In this document: one piece after another, positions 46,724 through 46,909 of the stretch
Numbering within the stretch: the first letter of the stretch is position 1
Layout of the letters: the number at the start of each line of letters is the position of its first letter
DNA from: a virus
DNA length: 46,909 bases
Strand: one strand, 5' to 3'
IMG/VR virus record: IMGVR_UViG_3300034170_000026
Coordinates: 1 to 46,909 of that record
Notes under the pieces: generated by a model
Told to the model about the DNA's origin: nothing
Databases searched by the model: none
What the model saw: the letters and a program-made list of their open reading frames with translations, nothing else
Position numbers and translations under genes: made by a program

Positions 46724-46909
46724 GGCTGATCTCCCTTGCCCATGGCGGCGTAGGCGAAAGCCATCTCTGCGTCGTACTCAGCAAATCCTTGGATGAATTG
46801 GCTCAGCGCCTCGTTTTCAGCCTTGAACCGATCAAGATCCACCAGCACAGCAGCCCAGCTGTCGAAGCCATTGGCCTCGCGAAGGGAAACCATGTGAGCC
46901 TTGAACTCG
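46720..46909 (-). CDS. Ead/Ea22-like protein, 3' part (continues at left edge)
   Basis: Continuation of the gene at 1-320 through the terminal repeat. After the repeat the product ends SQFIQGFAEYDAEMAFAYAAMGKGDQP with TGA at 46722-46720. At the left edge the last two bases before the repeat differ, so this right copy gives the complete tail. Confidence 0.75.
   Translation of the reverse strand, partial: EFKAHMVSLREANGFDSWAAVLVDLDRFKAENEALSQFIQGFAEYDAEMAFAYAAMGKGDQP
46784..46909. repeat. Right copy of 126-bp terminal direct repeat
   Basis: Identical to 4-129. See left copy. Confidence 0.9.

Noticed and set aside
1-46909. CRISPR array, insertion sequence, integrase or attachment site
   Set aside because: No regularly spaced repeats beyond the short GAGCACA motifs, no transposase or recombinase gene, and no tRNA-like attachment repeat found by reading.

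Overview
The window is the essentially complete genome of a double-stranded DNA tailed phage with a contractile tail (myovirus morphology). The first and last 126 bases are identical (4-129 and 46784-46909). One minus-strand Ea22-like gene runs off the left edge and continues, in frame, at the right edge, so the molecule should be read as circular or terminally redundant. The host is most likely a gammaproteobacterium, probably Pseudomonas. This rests on moderate GC, the style of the small early proteins, a CsrA/Rsm-like gene and a lambda-R-type endolysin, and it is inference. I see no integrase, no DNA polymerase and no recognisable CI-type repressor.

Layout. (1) 537-590 is a compact divergent switch: overlapping promoters drive a small HTH gene leftward, and rightward a tandem-HTH regulator, a tiny membrane protein and a CHC2 zinc-finger primase (603-2094). 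(2) 2226-8012 is a leftward early module of small proteins. It includes an enlarged CsrA-like protein and, nearest its promoter, a DUF3987 helicase-like protein. (3) 8054-9760 is the divergence point between early and late genes. It holds an array of GAGCACA repeats inside an imperfect inverted repeat, two outward-facing promoters, a 45-aa gene and about 800 bases without a convincing gene. That stretch is rich in hairpins, has tRNA-like pieces and ends in a strong terminator, so it is a candidate giant noncoding RNA. (4) 9820-15088 carries terminase, portal and head morphogenesis genes. (5) 15092-17566 is an accessory cassette dropped into the late operon: a homing-type HNH gene whose start codon lies in a hairpin, then an early-type promoter and seven small genes. 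(6) 17615-33794 holds the protease/scaffold, cement and capsid genes, neck genes, sheath, tube, a frameshifted tail chaperone, tape measure, baseplate and fibre. (7) 33791-37658 is a membrane/lysis cassette with holin candidates, a lambda-R-like endolysin and nested Rz/Rz1 spanins. (8) 37691-46723 is a second leftward module for DNA metabolism: candidate SSB, RecE-like exonuclease, VRR-NUC nuclease, a large DEAD-like helicase, a ParB-like protein and an Nmad5-like protein. Through the circular junction it joins the leftward genes at 1-523.

Regulation is unusually legible. At least six leftward or inserted promoters share TTGACAT, a 16-18 base spacer and GATTAT or TATTAT, with further GATTAT or inverted-repeat elements in the spacer. 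Several early genes and one late gene share the Shine-Dalgarno leader GACAGGAGCAA. Most genes are joined by ATGA, TAATG or GTGA overlaps, implying heavy translational coupling. Replication appears to pair phage primase, helicases and recombination nucleases with a host polymerase.
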